Origin: Gordionus sp. m RMFG-2023
Lineage: Eukaryota; Nematomorpha; Gordioida; Chordodea; Parachordodidae
DNA length: 64,000 nt
Direction of reading: 5' to 3'
Assembly (NCBI RefSeq): GCF_954871325.1
Contig: NC_088775.1
Span: 89,381,561-89,445,560 of the forward strand
The notes beneath the pieces are model-generated. The model did not search any database. It had not been told where the DNA came from and worked only from the letters and a program-made list of their open reading frames with translations. This document shows positions 15,950-26,946 of the stretch, in pieces. Position 1 is the first letter of the stretch; each line of letters starts with the position of its first letter. A program made the position numbers and the translations under genes.

Positions 15950-18070
15950 ATCGTATACATCTATTATGTAGTTCAACATTCACAGAGCTCTATATATATC
16001 ATTACAATGTGGGTAGAATCTTTTTCTCATGATATTTAACGACTCCAATATAAGTGCAAACCTTACTTGTGGCAATAAAAATGAGCAAGGCAATCACAAT
16101 GTTTTGGTACCTGAATCCTAGAGGTCAATTCTAGACGATTTGAAAGATGGGCATCCATATGCAATTCTAACAAATGTATCTAATAATGGAAATATTAAAA
16201 CATTTCCCTCGATCCTTTGCAATTTCAACAAGAATAAGAACATTTCAATAAAACTGTTAAAAAAAAGTCCTCAAATAGTGAAAAATCCAACGATGTAGCT
16301 AGCCACATAAGGGTAAATATAGCTGATTCAAGGTTATCAATGATTTGCATGCCAGCTTTCTGCGCTGATAATGCCTCTGTAAATTTTGGCCAAAACTAAA
16401 GTTACCGAATTGAGGCAGCACAAATGAATTATTACCAATTGGCTGTATATGCCATATATACTACATAGTTCTTGCAAGAAGGCAATGAATGTACTGTCTG
16501 TGGATGTCGAAATAATTGTGATGAAATATTTTAACGAATTTAGTTCAACTAAAAGAGTTAATGAATTAAAAGAGTTGGTGAAGTGGTCTGACTTGGAATG
16601 GTGTGAGTTGTTGCGATATATACCTATCAGGTGGTTGTCATTAATTGCCATCGATAGAATTTTAAAATTTTACAAACCCTTAAAAAAATACTTCTTAAAT
16701 AAAGATTTTAAAGGCTGTCCTAAAATTTGAAAAAATTTTTCTAATATGAAATGGCAGAAGTATATTTGGGATTCTTTTCACATGTAGGAAATCTACTGCA
16801 TGCAGTTAATATTCAGTTGCAATCAGAATATTCTTTATTAAAAATGATTCACAAAATTATGCTACAGCTCTGTTCATCTCTATATTTAAAAATTGAAAAT
16901 AAATTTTATGGCGCTATTGCTAAAAATATTATATTAAAATGTTCAAATAATACTCTAATTAATACATATTTAAATAATGCAGATATTTTTATTCAGACAA
17001 TTTTAGAATATTTACAATCAAAATTTTATTTTAATAACTCTATTTACAATTGTATAAATATTATGACCTTGGAACAGAAACCATCAATTAAGGTTTTTGT
17101 AATTTAATAAATATATTAAAAATACCGAAAGACATTGATGTCTTATTTGAAAAGATTTTAATTCTCTCTATTTTTTATGATTCGCCAAAACTTCTCCTTA
17201 CCTCATTCTACTCATCCGAGCGCATTTTTAGCCTGAAGAGGACTGCCTGGAAAAAAGGAGAGAAATCGGATTTAACAACATTAGAGAACGAGCTAATGGT
17301 TAAATAATGTATAATATGTCATGCCAGGAATATTATAATCTCAATAACGACGATAAACATTTAGTTCTATTATTTAAATCTCAAATAAAATATAATTATG
17401 TTTTAGCAAGGGCGCCATAAAATTTATTGTCAATTTTTAACTGTAAAGATGGACACATCTGCAGCATAATTTTGTGAATCTTTGTTAAGATTCTTCCGAT
17501 TGCAACTGCACATTCTACATGTGAAATCATTCCTAAATATACCTCTGCCATTCATTATAAGAAATATTTTTTAAAGGTTTATAAAATTTTAAAATTCTAT
17601 CGATGGCCGATATTAGGAACATATCGCAACCAACATTGTGTAGACTCGCTTCTGTAAATACACTCTGTTTTTTCCAAATTCACTGAGGCATTAACAGATC
17701 AGAAAGCTGACATGCAATTTATTGATCATCTCGAATCTGATATTATATGGTTAGCTATGTCTTTGGATTTTTCACTATTTGAGGGGAAAAAATTTAATAG
17801 TTTTATTGAAATGACCTTAATTTTGTTGAAATAGCTGAAGATCAAGGGAAATCCCTTTAGATGCATCTGTTAGAATTGCATATATATGCCCATCTTTCAA
17901 ATCGTCAAAAATTGACCTCCTGGATTTAGGTCTTAAAACATTAATGATAGCCTTGCTCATTTGTTCTACAAGTATAATTTTCATTTATATTAGAGTCGTT
18001 AAATATTATGGAAAAAAGATTCTACCAACATTGTGATGATAAGTATCTCTGTGAATGTTGTACTACAAGA
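15950..18070. repeat. Imperfect inverted duplication within the nested hAT
   Basis: About 15950-16860 reappears reverse-complemented and diverged at about 17445-18070. Examples: GATGGGCATCCATATGCAATT (16147) against AATTGCATATATATGCCCATC (17875); GCCATCGATAGAATTTTAAAA (16649) against TTTTAAAATTCTATCGATGGC (17587). The two arms surround the transposase C-terminal pieces, so the element is a large hairpin. Confidence 0.85.
16449..17312 (+). pseudogene. hAT transposase fragments in the nested element
   Basis: Piece 1 (16449-16730) contains VELKELVKWSDLEW...YIPIRWLSLIAIDRILKFYKPLKKYF, the typical hAT 'RWLSL...RIL' segment after the catalytic Asp region. Piece 2 (16751-17107) continues with VYLGFFSHVGNLLHAVNIQLQSE. 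Piece 3 (about 17125-17307) reads IPKDIDVLFEKILILS...SSERIFSLKRTAWKKGEKSDLTTLENELMVK, resembling the C-terminal dimerisation region (SxERxFS). The pieces are in order but in different frames, and the N-terminal BED finger and much of the core are not visible. Confidence 0.75.
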
Positions 18071-18545
18071 TAAGTACAATTGCCGCAACTGTAGTTGCAT
18101 CTGTATTATATCTTATTTTGGAGTACCTTATTATGTATTTAAACGTGATACTTGATAATTAAGCGCCTATCCCTATAATGTTATACACACACACGGTAGA
18201 TTTCCAATTGCGGTCGTTTTGAGGGACATTCGCTTAAAATATATTTTTAATTGTAAAATTAAAATCGTTTTTTATATTTAAAAAAGATCGTTGGTTTTTT
18301 TTATAAATTAATATAATTTAATAAATCAAGATTTTATTGTATTTTGAAAAATAGTTACCGACTTTGTATTTATATAACTAATTATAAAAAATAATAGGCG
18401 GATAATTAAATCAATTCAAAATCCCGGCCGAAGGCCGCCCGCAAAAAATTTTTTTTAGCAATTTTTATATTTCTACCGCAATTTTCATGTTTCTCCCACA
18501 TCTCCCTCAATTTGAAAATTTTGACCTGGCAACCCTGAGTATGAA

Positions 18546-19952
18546 CCAAAAGTTATTAGAATTTCAAAAATTATCAAATTTAGATTGAACAAAGAATCTA
18601 AAGAAAGCAATTATAATAAAAAAATTAAATGAAATTATCATTATTTATAAAATCAACTTTTTTCCTTATTTCAAAATATGAGGATAAAGATAAAAGGCTA
18701 ACTCGATATTTTATACAAAAGAAAATTAAGCTTGGAAACTTTTCCGACAGATGACATAACTTGCGGCAACTTTGGAAAATGTTATATCAAAATGAGATGG
18801 ATTGGTTATGGTAAAATCAATTAGGATAGCTAATTATTTTCATCAAGCCGCGAATAGGTTGAGCTATTAATAAAAAAAATTTAGAAAATAATTTTTAAAA
18901 AATATAACCAAAAAAAATGATGTATTTTAATTTTATTATTCATGACATGACATGAAGCCACCCAAGCTCATTTACATTGTTATCAAATCAAATGAAAATA
19001 TAGTATATTAAAAAATTTTAACCAAATTCCAATATTTAAATAATTAATAACCTTAAGGAATTTTAAAGCTATATAACAAAATTAATACAACCAATTTTTT
19101 CCCAAATTTTTATAGCAAGGTCAATATCGTAACTTGAACTGCGAACTCATTAGAGGAGCATCATTGAAATTAGAGGGAGGATAGTTAGTTATGAAATAAT
19201 TATCATTATTTGAAAAATTGGAAAGTGGATGAAAGGTATTTTTTTAAAAATTATTTATATTTGGCAGGAGGTTAAAAGTTTTGAGAGGGTTGATATCATT
19301 TATTTAAAAAATAATTTTTTTTTATTGAATATGTGAAGGAAAAAGTAGAGCATTGTCATAACATATCGTCTAAACCAATAGGTTTGTTTGTTAAATATAT
19401 AACTGAAGTGTAAATTTTTAAAAGAATCACTGATTTGAACAAAGACTGGTTAAAAATAACCATGGGAAAAAAATCTGACAAAAACACCCCGATATAAATT
19501 TATATGCTTTAATAAATAAAAGGAAAATGTAATCCTCGTTTTAAACTTTGCCCTTTAGTGTAATACTTGAGTATTATTTTAATAGTACTTTTATAATAAT
19601 GTTGCTCATCAAAAATGATCATATTTGTAAGGGGAAACAACTATATGACTCAAGGGCTAGGAATATGAATTTTAAAATAATTTTATAATGCATGACGAAA
19701 GGTAGTTATTTTTGAAATATTAATCGTGGGATTGATGTGGTAGATAAAGAATGTGTCACACACATATAAAAGAATTTGTAAATACCCTCATAAAATCTAT
19801 ATCTTGATGAATGAGTCTTAAGTAACCAGCTAAATTTTATACCAAAGTATCCTATATTTTTGTCACAAAAAAATAATGAAAATATAAAAATTTTGAGACT
19901 ATTATATAAAAACAAACAAAATTTTTATTATTGTAGATAAGAATTTAAAAAA
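18546..19952. other. MULE interior, central non-coding part
   Basis: AT-rich; no coding signal, no recognised repeat. Includes the 3' flank of the transposase gene. Confidence 0.4.
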
Positions 19953-21546
19953 TTAAACATTCAATGTTATATTAATAGCGATTCCTTTAAGATAATCTAA
20001 TCTTGATCGATTTTCGAAGTCAGAAACAATTGTTACTATTCTCGCATGTAGATTTCGATATTTTTTTCTCGGGGTAGAGGGTGTTTCACCAGAATTATAT
20101 TGAGCAATTTTTAACTCTGTCAACCCTTGTTGTTTTTTTAAGCCTAGGAAAAATTATATAGTTTATTAGTAAATCTTTATACTTTTTAAATCATTTTAAA
20201 ATAATAGATATATAGATAACTTGATATAAATTTCCACATGTTTGGATGGTAACTTGTTAGGAGGGAACTGAAGCATCTATGCCACCCTTCAACCGCGTTG
20301 TTGGTTTTCGCTTCCCCGTTCAGTGTTGATTGGTAACAATTCCAGAGTTCAATATTAAACAAAGCAGGTAGTCTGCCTCTTCCAAACGTTTTACCAATAT
20401 AAGCTTTTTCAAAAGTTTCAATTAGAGGCTGAAGTAACAATTGATTATTAGAATAAAATTCGGAGTTTATTAGTAATTCAAATGTTTCAACTACATTTAA
20501 GGGTGGCACAAACGCCAAACAAACCATCATTCTAAGTTGTATATTAAATTCTACATCTGTTTTATATTTATGCGATATTTCTGGATATTTTTGAATGTTT
20601 CGCCAAAAGGATTGGCCAAAATGGAAATAGCAACATTTGTGTTGCGAATTGGGAAACACTTCATTGAAAGCTTTTACACTGGCCATTTCAAAATCCGTCA
20701 TAATTTTTTTTGGAGTTGATATTAAGTTGTCACCTATAATAGTAAATATTCTTTTATAAGTTTCATAATCCTTTCTATTGGTCAATATATATATGAGAGG
20801 TAAAACATTATTATTTCTAATCCCATGAATTGTATAAACTTGCATAAATAAAGGTGGCGACGATTTAAATGTACCATCAGAAAACCAATGTTCGCATGAA
20901 GCTAAGAAGTCCAAATTTTTTCTTGTTCCAAATATGATAACACGGTCGGGAACCTGACACACATGATAAATAAATAAGCAATTATAATAAAGTGTTTCTT
21001 ATCGGGCAGCTTATCGCAACAAAAATGAAGGATTTAGTTATATTTGTTCTAAAAATTTATAGAAAATCTTACCGGACCATCATCATGAAGTATGAAATCC
21101 TCATATTTATCCGTAATTGAATATTCATGCGGAATTACCAGCTCAATAAGGCTGCTAGGATTCGGAGGTGCAAAACTGTTTGAACTCCGCGTTCGGTGAA
21201 TTATACGTTTCATAAGATTCGGTGATGGTAGTGCCATTGATATAGAATCACTTAATTGAGATACGTGTTTCGCCACAATAAAGTTTGGAGTTTCCATAGT
21301 ATTATTCAAAGCTTCATTTTTAATTGAATTGATTATTTTCTTGGTTTCCATTTCGATTGGATTTTCTGGATGATTGTGTATTTCATTATTATCTTTTATC
21401 TTACCATTTTTTTTTGTGAGTCGTACGGGACATTTAAAAATATCCTGATTGATACATCTATAATAATTAGTATCTGAGACTACTTTATCCAGGCGGAACA
21501 AATAATTTTTAAAGGTTAAGATCTCCTTATTTTTGCTTGATAACAT
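19953..21546 (-). CDS. MULE-family transposase, three exons, apparently intact
   Basis: Catalyses excision and insertion of the surrounding element (DDE/RNase H-fold). Exons: 21546-21073, 20953-20221, 20143-19953, with introns of 119 and 77 bp (GTAAGA..CAG, GTTATC..TAG) and matching phases, 465 residues. An N-terminal FLYWCH-like finger has C31, C39, H57, H59. The core starts WFSDGTFKSSPPLFMQVYTIHG. Candidate catalytic residues are D184 (SDGTFK), D245 (MTDFEMA) and E380 (NNAVEGWHR), with the C..H signature CCYFHFGQSFWR between. The C-terminus (YRNLHARIV...RLDYLKGIAINI) matches the usual MULE ending. No stop or frame break is seen, so it could be active. It is the only gene-like sequence inside the Foldback arrays. 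The same family occurs in many animal genomes and in Drosophila NOF. Confidence 0.9.
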
Positions 21547-22040
21547 ATTTTATAAGACTCCGAAATAAAGAGGAAAGAATGGCGAAAATATTTATAATTT
21601 ATAACCAAAGGAATGGCACCAGCCAGACGGGAAAATTTTTTTTTTTAAATTTCGGCAATACTTTTTTTTAAAAATAGTTATAATTTATCAAATATGTCAT
21701 TAATTATTTGTTAATTTTTAGTGTAGCTATTTTTTTTATTATATTTTAAAATTATTTAAGATTCAATAAGAACCCATATCAAAATATTATATTAATTGAA
21801 ATTAATGCCGAGTTATTAAACTAAAAATTTTATCACGCCCCCCCCCCCCCTTCAAATAAACAGAAAAGATAAAAAGATATCTATAAAGATTGAAAATAAT
21901 AAAATTAATAAATATTTTAAATTGGGGAAATCCCTTATTTCACTTAGATGTAATTTATTTTTGAATTGCCATTCAAAATTGATATTCTAAACAGTAATGT
22001 TGTAGACTTTATTCATCTACACTGTTTAAGAATAGTGACT
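21547..22040. other. Transposase upstream region
   Basis: Presumed promoter of the MULE transposase; AT-rich with a C(13) run at about 21837. No motif identified. Confidence 0.35.
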
Positions 22041-22048
22041 GCCAAAAC

Positions 22049-22678
22049 CACGGTTGTGCATTTGACCGATCAAATATAGTTAAAATCAAATAAATATTAT
22101 TTTATATTGAATATCATCATTTTCTTTAATATTTTTTAATCAATTTTCTTTTTGTCTAAATCTTCAATCGATTTCTGTTTTAGTAAGATTATTGACACAA
22201 ATCGACCAATTTCTTTCTGAAGAAGAAGTAGATCAAGAAATTGTTAGTAATGTCACTTCTCTTAATGGCCATGGTGGTCAAAGCTAATTCCACTGCTTGA
22301 GTTTGAAATCTGATTGTTTCTTATGGAAGTTACTGCTATCCCCACTGATTTTCTATTAAACAAGCCGCTTTTATTTCTGAAATTTATGATATAGCTTGAA
22401 ATATTTTGATCACCACCTTGTATGCCTAATTCTTTTATTATATTACATACTTCATTAAATTCACTATGATTAAAATGCTCTCCTTAATATTAGGAACTCA
22501 ATAAGCATTGTGATCACATTTCACATGTATTTATATCGTTTTTTCTTTTTCAAACATATTTTTATATTCAGATCTTATAGAATATATGACCACTTGACCA
22601 GGTCAAATATTCTCCCGTTCAATTGACCCGTCAAAATCTAGTCATTTGACTGGTCATTTGACTGACTTGCTAACCCTG
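22049..22678. mobile_element. hAT relic nested in the MULE, 630 bp
   Basis: Left end CACGGTTGTGCATTTGACC and right end GACTTGCTAACCCTG are imperfect inverted termini of hAT type. Flanks GCCAAAAC (22041-22048) and GCCAAAAT (22679-22686) form an 8-bp duplication with one mismatch. Sub-terminal GTCAAATGACC words are inverted at both ends. No transposase is readable. Confidence 0.7.
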
Positions 22679-23040
22679 GCCAAAATTGATTGATAAATTT
22701 ATAAATATTAAGTCATCAGACAATAAATAGGAATGCTACCCAGATATCAATTTCGCCAATAAATATCAAGATTTAACTAATAAACTCAATGATTAATATA
22801 TTGATAAAGCTGAGTTCCTTGTGCGCGATTATTATAAAATAAGAACTTCGAAGGAAAGGATAGGATAGCGAAAAAAGTGTATTTCAATAACAAATTTCAT
22901 AAACCAGTCTAAGTTAATTAATCATTGTAAAAATTTTTTAAGGTTATAAGAAAATTACAAACTATGTGAATTAAAAAAATATTATTCAAATAATATAATT
23001 ATAAAAAAATGATTCAAAATAAATTAGTCATTATTAGCAA

Positions 23041-23675
23041 TTACCGCGATATTAAATTCTCTATAATATCTTCGCGATATATGTTTCGCGAAATAATTGT
23101 CGCTACATTGTCTTCGCGATTTGGGTCGCGATTTGGGTTTCGCGATAATAATTTCGCTATAAAATTTTCGCGATTAAAGTTTCGCGGTAATGTATTCGCT
23201 TTAAAGGTTTCGCGATAAAGGTTTCGCTATAAAATTTTCGCGATTATTGATTCGCGATAAAAGTTTCGCGGTAATGTATTCGCTTAAAATGTTTCGCGAT
23301 AAAAGTTTCGCTATAAAATTTTCGCGATTATTGATTCGCGATAAAAGTTTCGCGGTAATGTATTCGCATTAAAGGTTTCGCGATAAAAGTTTCGCTATAA
23401 AAAATTCGCGATATTTGTTTCGCTATATTGTATTCGCGGTAATGTATTCGCTATAAAGGTTTCGCGATAAAGGTTTCGCTATAAAAAATTCGCGATATTT
23501 GTTTCGCGATATTGCATTCGCGGAATAGTATTCGCTATTATGGATTCGCGATAAAAGTTTCGCTATAAAATCCATTCGCGATAAACGACATTCGCGATAA
23601 ACGACATTCGCGATAAACGACATTCGCGATAAAAGTTTCGCGAAAAAGTGTTTCGCGATAAAATTTTCGCTGAAT
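23041..23675. repeat. Right terminal array, inverted relative to the left
   Basis: TTCGC(G/T) recurs with the same 14-bp period and 8-bp spacers such as ATAAAAGT, ATAAAATT, GTAATGTA. The outermost monomers include the word CGATAAACGACATTCG three times, which matches inversely the left-end GAATGTCGTTTATCGCG. It ends in CGCTGAATTGAC, the inverse of the left terminus. Confidence 0.93.
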
Positions 23676-23827
23676 TGACATGGAACCTACATAACATCCC
23701 AATCTCGTCAGAGGTGGGTCCGAACCGGCCCCGCTCTTTTTTGCCCCATGGGTTATTGTTTTTATTACATGTTAATTTTTGTTGAGACAAAATATTTAAA
23801 ATAATATTTAACATTAATATATCAAAG

Positions 23828-24218
23828 ATTTCTTTTCAGAAATACCAAAATTTCCAATTTATCGGAGGTCAGCCTGCGGCGATGGTAACTGTCAATATCA
23901 CCAGCTTCACTAAAAACAGATTCTAAAGAGATTATCGCACACTTTTATAAACAGAATGCGCGAAAAAAATAACAATGTGGCAGAATGTTTATTAATTAAT
24001 TTTTATTATTAAAAAAATTTACATAAAAATGGATTTCGATTTTATTTATGTTCTTAGATATAACTTTTTTTTGAAATTTTATAACATTTTATTTTTGTTA
24101 AAGACGCCATTTTATATCGGATCGGATAGGAAAATTTTATAATATTGGCCGATAACCGATATTTTAAAATGGGTGAAATATCGGCCCGATCCGATAAAAA
24201 ATATCGGTACATCCCTAC
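23828..24218 (-). pseudogene. hAT transposase C-terminal fragment plus element end
   Basis: On the minus strand about 23930-23828 reads SLESVFSEAGDIDSYHRRRLTSDKLEILVFLKRNL followed by a stop, the typical ZBED/hAT C-terminal dimerisation segment. To the right, repeats of CGATATT/CCGATCCGAT lead to TATCGGTACATCCCTAC at about 24218, the inverse of a common hAT terminus (TAGGGATGTACCGATA). Most of the transposase is gone. Confidence 0.75.
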
Positions 24219-24818
24219 TTATAATCCCTAAAAAAGGAATATTTAGAAATTAAAGAAATAGGAACGCAGACGATAATATAATTTTCAAAGACAATTCCTT
24301 TTTTATTAGAACTTATTTAAAATTTTTAATCGATAGATATTTATAAATTAGACAATCTCAATTTAAGCAAGGCGGTTAAACGTAAACGCTCAATTTGTGG
24401 GCACTATAAAGAGTTTTTCTTGATTTTTCTCGCAACCCTCTTCAGCCAATGTGTAATTCCGCCACATGATCATCGAACGCTATATTGAACTCTTGATCTA
24501 TAAAATTTTGTATGTTCAGCTACTATTTCCCCGCTTTATATGCATGAATAGCCTAAATGTATGCGCATCCAAACGCGCTACCTTTCCTCGAGTTCAATTA
24601 CAGACCGGAAGTATGATAAATTAGTAGGAAAAAATTTAATTTTTCTTCGGTTTTTAAAAAAAATTATTTAAAGTATAATAATTATAATCAGGGTAGTTAG
24701 TGGTTATTATAACGGCCAATTTTTTTCCCCTCGACAAATACTGCAGATAGAAACCTTAAAATTCCTGTTTCCCAACCTCACAGGGTTTTCTATCCTAAAC
24801 TTATCATTCTTCTCATAT
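24219..24818. other. Intergenic, no gene seen
   Basis: AT-rich spacer with no readable gene or repeat; followed by the minisatellite. Confidence 0.35.
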
Positions 24819-25800
24819 GTGCAGGAATCTAAAAAAATAGTATTTATAAAAATTTTAACTTACATTGCCTATGAGATAACCTTAAAAAACTTATTTAATA
24901 TTATATGTATTTATTATGTAAGTTTGTTTTTTGTGCAGGAATCTAAAAAAATAGTATTTATAAAAATTTTAACTTACATTGCCTATGAGATAACCTTAAA
25001 AAACTTATTTAATATTATATCTATTTATTATGTAAGTTTGTTTTTTGTGCAGGAATCTAAAAAAATAGTATTTATAAAAATTTTAACTTACATTGCCTAT
25101 GAGATAACCTTAAAAAACTTATTTAATATTATATGTATTTATTATGTAAGTTTGTTTTTTGTGCAGGAATCTAAAAAAATAGTATTTATAAAAATTTTAA
25201 CTTACATTGCCTATGAGATAACCTTAAAAAACTTATTTAATATTATATGTATTTATTATGTAAGTTTGTTTTTTGTGCAGGAATCTAAAAAAATAGTATT
25301 TATAAAAATTTTAACTTACATTGCCTATGAGATAACCTTAAAAAACTTATTTAATATTATATCTATTTATTATGTAAGTTTGTTTTTTGTGCAGGAATCT
25401 AAAAAAATAGTATTTATAAAAATTTTAACTTACATTGCCTATGAGATAACCTTAAAAAACTTATTTAATATTATATGTATTTATTATGTAAGTTTGTTTT
25501 TTGTGCAGGAATCTAAAAAAATAGTATTTATAAAAATTTTAACTTACATTGCCTATGAGATAACCTTAAAAAACTTATTTAATATTATATGTATTTATTA
25601 TGTAAGTTTGTTTTTTGTGCAGGAATCTAAAAAAATAGTATTTATAAAAATTTTAACTTACATTGCCTATGAGATAACCTTAAAAAACTTATTTAATATT
25701 ATATCTATTTATTATGTATGTTTGTTTTGTGCAGGAATCTAAAAAAATAGTATTTATAAAAATTTTAAATTACATTGCTTATGAGATAACCTTATAAATA
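24819..25800 (+). repeat. 114-bp minisatellite, 8.5 copies with 3-mer higher-order pattern
   Basis: Units start GCAGGAATCTAAAAAAATAG and are 114 bp long. Copies differ mainly at one base giving TATATGTAT or TATATCTAT, in the order G,C,G,G,C,G,G,C: a G-G-C triplet of 342 bp is the higher-order unit. Because 114 is a multiple of three with no stop in one frame, a 307-residue open frame exists, but it is a consequence of the repeat. Between units, GTAAGTTTGTTTTTTGTGCAG looks like a 21-bp intron. The array ends in a degraded copy followed by its own inverse (25800-25830), forming a hairpin. Confidence 0.96.
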
Positions 25801-25831
25801 AGTTTTTTAAGCTCATAGGCAATGTATAAAA

Positions 25832-26262
25832 GTATAAAATGAAATTTACTGATGATGATGGTATCTTGTCTATGATGGTTTTTCTGGATGTGGTGTCGTT
25901 TTTTTTGATGTAATTTCCTTGCTCGTAACTTGCCGTAAATAACTGGAAATAAGATGTGTAAATTGAAAGTATAAAATAAAATTTACTGATGATGATGATG
26001 TTTCTTGATGTGGTGTCGTTTTTTTGATGTAATTTCCTTGCTCGTAACTTGCCGTAAATAACTGGAAATAAGACGTGTAAATTGAAAGTATAAAATAAAA
26101 TTTACTGATGATGATGATGGTATCTTGTCTATGATGGTTTTGCTCGATGTGGTGTCTGTTAAAAAATATATCTAATTATTTACTAATGATTATGATGGTA
26201 TGTCTATGATGGTTTTGCTCGATGTGGTGTCTGTTAAAAAATATATCTAATTATGTTAATAT
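25832..26262. repeat. Tandem repeat, about 130-bp unit with trailing 75-bp duplication
   Basis: The word TAAAATTTACTGATGATGATG followed by GATGTGGTGTCG and TTGCTCGTAACTTGCCG recurs at about 25838, 25976 and 26094. The last unit passes into a 75-bp segment ending CTGTTAAAAAATATATCTAAT that is itself duplicated (to about 26180 and 26258). Units vary by internal deletion. Confidence 0.85.
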
Positions 26263-26890
26263 TGTAATTATATTTATATTATTATATGTTTTGTAATTCA
26301 GTATTGTTTTTTTTTTGAAAATGGCGGTTCGATTTGGTTTATGAATGCGTGTTTGATATGGTTAAGCTATGATGATTTTTATTGAATATATATATTATAG
26401 ATTTGAATTCCTTAGCTCTTGTAGGATTATCTGCAAACATTTTTTTCATACTAATGTTCCTTCCTGCCTATTGCCTCAAAATACTTCTGAAATGCTTTTC
26501 ATGATTTATAGGAGATTAAATCCATTTTGCTAATATGATCTAAATTGGCTTAAAATTGCTATGATAGATAGATAAATTATAGATATATAGAAAGAACAAT
26601 ATATTTGACATCAATTAAGACAAAACATTTCCATTTCCACTTTGAAATATAATGCTATTTAAAATAAAATATAATATTATAGGTGGCGCTACATATCATG
26701 GAGATTAAAACTACAATTTAGCAAAACTTAAATACTTCCGAATTTGTTAATATTAATTAAATATTATTAAGAATTACTCCCTATTTAAGTAGGACAAACG
26801 TCCTATAATTAATAAAGAAGTTGAATATTACATAATATATTAACAAAATTATAATTGACTATTATCAGGTACAAATAAAAGGCACGAATT

Positions 26891-26946
26891 TTATAAAAAT
26901 TTTAACTTACATTGCCTATGAGATAACCTTAAAAAACTTATTTAAT
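26891..26946 (+). repeat. Single dispersed partial copy of the 114-bp minisatellite unit
   Basis: TTATAAAAATTTTAACTTAC and the following 35 bp match the minisatellite unit exactly as read, 1.1 kb beyond the array. Suggests the unit derives from a dispersed element. Confidence 0.9.

Larger units (their letters stand above)
15554..18537 (+). mobile_element. Nested hAT transposon, 2984 bp, 8-bp TSD, inactive
   Basis: Ends CAGGGTTGCCA and TGGCAACCCTG (inverted) with the perfect 8-bp duplication AGTATGAA at 15546-15553 and 18538-18545. These are standard hAT features. Sub-terminal regions repeat (T)CTCCCGCAA words. The interior has hAT transposase pieces in several frames and a long imperfect inverted duplication, so the copy is dead. 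It is inserted in the MULE, so it is younger than the MULE copy. Confidence 0.93.
12561..23687 (-). mobile_element. Foldback-like MULE transposon, 11.1 kb, with 8-bp TSD
   Basis: Flanked on both sides by TACATAAC (12553-12560 and 23688-23695), a duplication size typical of MULEs. The outer ends are inverted: the left starts CGTATCAGGTCAATTCAGCG, and the reverse complement of the right starts GGTTCCATGTCAATTCAGCG. Each end continues into a long array of a 14-bp GCGAA monomer in opposite orientation (12571-13137 and 23041-23675). Inside is a complete three-exon MULE transposase (21546-19953, minus) plus two nested hAT elements (15554-18537 and 22049-22678), each with its own 8-bp duplication. 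Without these the element would be about 7.5 kb. The architecture is like Drosophila Foldback/NOF, in which long subrepeat TIRs flank a MULE-type transposase. That the arrays and transposase form one unit is inferred from the shared duplication and ends. Confidence 0.82.

Noticed and set aside
24819-25742. A 307-residue repetitive open frame (VQESKKIVFIKILTYIAYEITLKN repeats)
   Set aside because: It is a by-product of a 114-bp minisatellite whose length is a multiple of three; no start context, codon bias or family resemblance.
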